A stretch of 40,382 nucleotides of DNA from a virus. Shown piece by piece: positions 37,916 through 40,382 of the stretch (within the stretch, counting starts at the first letter, position 1; each line of letters begins with the position of its first letter). The notes beneath the pieces are model-generated. The model saw only the letters and a program-made list of their open reading frames with translations. It ran no database searches and was not told where the DNA came from. The position numbers and the translations under genes were made by a program. The DNA is taken from positions 1 through 40,382 of IMG/VR virus record IMGVR_UViG_3300031539_000114; one strand, 5' to 3'.

Positions 37916-39271
37916 ATGCGTGAGCAAATCGACCAACTCAAGGAGAAATGGACTGCCCTCAGCAAGGGCGCCGACGAGATCGTCCGCAATGCGGACGCCG
38001 AAGGTCGCGCCATGTCTGAGGACGAGGCCAATCGTTTCAACGCCCTTATGGAGCGGCACAAGGTTCTGGGCGCCGACATTGAGCGGCGAGAAGCCCTTCT
38101 GGCTGCCCAGCAGGCCGAAACCGTTTCTGAGCGGAAGACCACTCCCGCCAGTCCCGGCAGCCAGGCCACCAGCCTGATTGTCCCGGCCGGCACGCGGATC
38201 GAGGGATACCGCAGGCGGAAGCGCATGCGGGCCTTCATCGGCGAGCGCGCCGAAGAGCATGCCTACCGCAGTGGCATGTTCCTGCGAGCCACCCTGCTCG
38301 ACGACAAGAAGGCCCGGAACTGGTGCCAGGACCATGGCGTTGAGTTCCGTGTCCAGACCGAAGGCGTCAACACCAAGGGCGGCTTCCTGGTGCCCGACGA
38401 GTTTGAGCGGGCCGTGATCAACCTGCGCGAGGATTATGGCGTCTTTCGGCGGGAGTGCAAGGTGTATCCGATGAGTTCGGATCACGTGATTATCCCCCGC
38501 CGGACCGACGGCCCGTCGGCCAGTTTCGTCGGCGAAACGACCGCGATCACCGAGTCTGAGAAGACCTGGGATCAGGTTACGCTGACGGCCAAGAAACTGG
38601 GCGCCCTGACTCGCATGTCCAGCGACCTGGCCGAGGATGCTGTTATCGACCTGGCCGACGACCTGGCGGACGAGATGGCCTATGCGTTCGCCGCCAAGGA
38701 AGACGCCTGCGGCTTCAACGGGACTGGCGCCGCCGCCTATGGCGGCATGACGGGCATCCTGGTCAAGTTGTTCGACACCACGACCTATGCCGGCAGCGTC
38801 TACACCGCTTTCACCAACCATGACCAGTTCAGCGAGTACGACGCAGCCGACCTTGCGGGGACCATGGGGAAGCTGCCGGCCTATGCACTGCCCGGCGCCA
38901 AGTGGTTCTGCTCGCAGGTCGCCTACTCGCTGGTCTTCGAGCGCCTGTCCGTGGGTTACGGCGGGGCGACCATGCGGGAAGTCGAAGGCGGGATCAAGCC
39001 CTTCTATATGGGCTATCCCATCGTGATTTCCCAGTCCATGCCCACCAGCACCGCGGACATTTCCGGCTACATCGCGCTTCTGTTCGGCGACCTGTCCCAG
39101 GCCGCCACGCTGGGCGACCGGCGCGGCATCACCATCAAGGTGGATGACAGCCGTTACCTGGAGTACGACCAGATCGCCGTGCGGGCTACCCAGCGTTTCG
39201 ATATCAATGTCCACAATATCGGCAACGCCACCACCGCCGGCTCCATCATCGGTCTTGAGGCCGAGACGTAA
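37916..39271 (+). CDS. Major capsid protein, HK97 fold
   Basis: A 451-residue product: a helical N-terminal delta-like domain (about 1-70, coiled-coil pattern) and then the capsid core from VNTKGGFLVPDEFERAVI (about 143-160), with FVGETTAITESEKTWDQVTLTAKKLGALTRMSSDL (about 200-235) and a C-terminal GRRGI-type loop (about 401-406). The delta domain should be removed by the protease upstream. Conserved order portal-protease-capsid confirms the call. A spacer with a hairpin precedes it. Confidence 0.9.
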   Translation: MREQIDQLKEKWTALSKGADEIVRNADAEGRAMSEDEANRFNALMERHKVLGADIERREALLAAQQAETVSERKTTPASPGSQATSLIVPAGTRIEGYRRRKRMRAFIGERAEEHAYRSGMFLRATLLDDKKARNWCQDHGVEFRVQTEGVNTKGGFLVPDEFERAVINLREDYGVFRRECKVYPMSSDHVIIPRRTDGPSASFVGETTAITESEKTWDQVTLTAKKLGALTRMSSDLAEDAVIDLADDLADEMAYAFAAKEDACGFNGTGAAAYGGMTGILVKLFDTTTYAGSVYTAFTNHDQFSEYDAADLAGTMGKLPAYALPGAKWFCSQVAYSLVFERLSVGYGGATMREVEGGIKPFYMGYPIVISQSMPTSTADISGYIALLFGDLSQAATLGDRRGITIKVDDSRYLEYDQIAVRATQRFDINVHNIGNATTAGSIIGLEAET

Positions 39272-39322
39272 GCCAGCCCGCGACGACTCAGCTTTCACCT
39301 TCACAGTTGTAGGAGTCTGCAT

Positions 39323-39769
39323 ATGCTTCCTCAAGGGAAACATGCCCTCATGATTCGAGGCCTGACGGCCAGCAATGGCGGGACGGAGATCATGGGGTAC
39401 ATCGACACCCTCGGCGCTGACTTCGCGACCATCGACGTGTTTATGACCACGGCGGATGCCGCGACCAACAACCCCTCCACCTTTAAGATCGGCGACAGCG
39501 CAGATACATATCTGACCAACGCCACCGACATCACCGCTCTGGTTGGTGATGGCACCGGTGGCTGGACGATTCCCAGCTTCAGCACCGCAACCACCACGAA
39601 CAACATCGTGAAGTTCAATGTGGATTGCTCGGCGACGAAGCGCTATCTCCATCTGGAGATCGTCCCGCTGCTCAGCCAGACCGCCTGGGCTTTCGCCAAT
39701 CTGTTCCGCAACGAGCAGGCGCCCGACAGTTCGACGGACGCCGGCGTTATCGCCCTGGTCGCCGGCTAG
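39323..39769 (+). CDS. Small structural protein, possible capsid decoration
   Basis: A 148-residue, serine/threonine/alanine-rich beta-type product starting MLPQGKHALMIRGL. Its place directly after the capsid gene, small size and beta-rich nature fit a head-decoration or head-stabilising protein, but no specific family is recognised. The start codon has only a modest Shine-Dalgarno (GTAGGAG). Confidence 0.5.
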   Translation: MLPQGKHALMIRGLTASNGGTEIMGYIDTLGADFATIDVFMTTADAATNNPSTFKIGDSADTYLTNATDITALVGDGTGGWTIPSFSTATTTNNIVKFNVDCSATKRYLHLEIVPLLSQTAWAFANLFRNEQAPDSSTDAGVIALVAG

Positions 39770-39780
39770 GCGACACCGAT

Positions 39781-39855
39781 CCCTTCTCACCTGGCCCCGT
39801 CCGCGCGGGCGGGCGGGGTCGGGTGGGATTGCGGATCGCAGACAGACGAGAAGGG
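39781..39855 (+). promoter_or_regulatory. Leader stem that hides the Shine-Dalgarno of the next gene
   Basis: CCCTTCTC (39781-39788) is exactly complementary to GAGAAGGG (39848-39855), which contains the AAGGG Shine-Dalgarno of the TTG start at 39864. A second hairpin, CCCCGTCCGC 39795-39804/39809-39818 with a GCGG loop, forms inside. Together they make a compact RNA that could reduce translation or end the structural transcript. Confidence 0.45.
39795..39818 (+). terminator. GC hairpin after the head genes
   Basis: A 10-bp stem (39795-39804/39809-39818, one G-T pair) with a GCGG loop. No T-run follows, as with the hairpin at 26149, so intrinsic termination is uncertain. Confidence 0.4.
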
Positions 39856-39863
39856 TGGAGACA

Positions 39864-40382
39864 TTGCTTCCGATAATCGCCGGGCGCTTGCCGCCGCCGA
39901 TTACCGCAGTCGTCCTGGGCGCGCGAACCATAGCCGGAGCATGCGCGCCGCGATACGCTCGGCTGCCGGACGACATTCCGGGGTCGCGCATCATCGCGGT
40001 AGACATCGAGCCCGATGGCAGCTACCCGGATGGCTGGGAATTCTGCCCGGCAGTTATCGGCAGGCGCACAGAAACCCGACCCTTTTACCGCGGCAACAGC
40101 CCCGCGATAAGCTCCCTGTATGAGATCAACTGGGCATTACTGACTCAGTACACCGGGCTTGAGGTGTACTCCACAACTCATATTGAAGAAGTGCAGGCGA
40201 TCAGCCTGGATGAATTCACCGAGTCCCGGCGGCCGGTGCACTTTATTGCCGCCGATATCCAGGGGGCCGAATTGGAGGCGATAGAGGGCGGCGATGCAAC
40301 GCTGGCCGACACCCTGATGTTCGTAACGGAGTTGTGCTTTGCTCCGCTCTACAGGGCCGCCCCGCCGTGGCGCGAATTGGAT
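39864..40382 (+). CDS. FkbM-family methyltransferase, N-terminal part (3' end outside window)
   Basis: The frame is open from TTG 39864 to the window end (173 codons). A Rossmann strand (RIIAVDIEPDGSY, about 49-61) is followed by EEVQAISLDEFTESRRPV, HFIAADIQGAELEAIEGG (about 131-148) and FVTELCFAPLY. DxQGxE and ISLDEF are the FkbM signature. FkbM enzymes mostly O-methylate sugars. In a structural module it may modify a phage surface glycan or host polysaccharide. No glycosyltransferase is visible inside the window. Confidence 0.75.
   Translation, partial: MLPIIAGRLPPPITAVVLGARTIAGACAPRYARLPDDIPGSRIIAVDIEPDGSYPDGWEFCPAVIGRRTETRPFYRGNSPAISSLYEINWALLTQYTGLEVYSTTHIEEVQAISLDEFTESRRPVHFIAADIQGAELEAIEGGDATLADTLMFVTELCFAPLYRAAPPWRELD

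Noticed and set aside
36604-38238. A 544-codon minus-strand open frame
   Set aside because: Antisense to the portal end, protease and capsid start; composition lacks any protein signature.
37913-40006. A 697-codon minus-strand open frame
   Set aside because: It is exactly antisense to the major capsid and following genes; a shadow of codon bias in GC-rich DNA.
1-40382. CRISPR array
   Set aside because: No regularly spaced repeat with unique spacers; the repeats seen are coding tandem repeats or iterons.

Overview
This window is a continuous piece of a tailed double-stranded DNA phage or prophage genome with HK97-type capsid genes. It is GC-rich, and every gene I can support reads on the + strand. 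Genes are packed tightly, very often with 4-base ATGA or GTGA stop/start overlaps, and several start with GTG or TTG. No integrase, CI-type immunity module or host housekeeping gene is visible. Both ends of the window cut through genes. The host cannot be named from the sequence; a GC-rich bacterium is all I would claim.

Layout. From 1 to 3.5 kb there is a run of small accessory genes, including a tandem family of zinc-ribbon plus coiled-coil proteins. From 3.5 to 7.0 kb there are small genes spaced 30-70 bases apart, most preceded by a short GC hairpin and an A-rich Shine-Dalgarno. Embedded here, at about 4.4-5.4 kb, is a roughly 1-kb stretch with no credible gene but many strong helices. 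It ends in a tRNA-like element whose anticodon arm is replaced by a longer hairpin. From 7.0 to 9.7 kb lies a recombination module: a RecT-like annealing protein and a RecB/Cas4-like nuclease with iron-sulfur cysteines. From 9.7 to 22 kb is a mosaic accessory region with three DNA methyltransferases, two radical-SAM-type proteins, a lysozyme-like protein, an HNH/NinG-like protein, ASCH-like and deoxyribosyltransferase-like proteins, and several gene fragments left by past recombination.

From 22.3 to 25.5 kb is the replication module: a PD-(D/E)XK protein behind a pseudoknot-like leader, a replication initiator with iteron-like repeats inside its own gene, and a primase-helicase. From 26 to 30 kb are a helix-turn-helix protein, a P-loop kinase-like protein, a fourth methyltransferase, a metallophosphoesterase and small membrane proteins. 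From 29.9 kb a sigma-region-4-like helix-turn-helix protein and a few small genes lead into the packaging and head module: HNH endonuclease, small terminase (P27 type), large terminase interrupted by a 169-residue intein, HK97-type portal, prohead protease, major capsid protein and a small possible decoration protein. The window ends inside an FkbM-type methyltransferase gene.

The genes fit one lytic programme: copy the genome (initiator, origin, primase-helicase), recombine and repair it (SSAP and exonuclease), protect or modify it (four methyltransferases), then package it (HNH, terminase, portal, capsid). The features most worth follow-up are the large structured RNA with its tRNA-like 3' end, the terminase intein carrying the residues expected of a class 3 intein, the intragenic origin, the 22.2-kb pseudoknot, the hairpin/Shine-Dalgarno modules, and the radical-SAM/deoxyribosyltransferase/kinase gene set.
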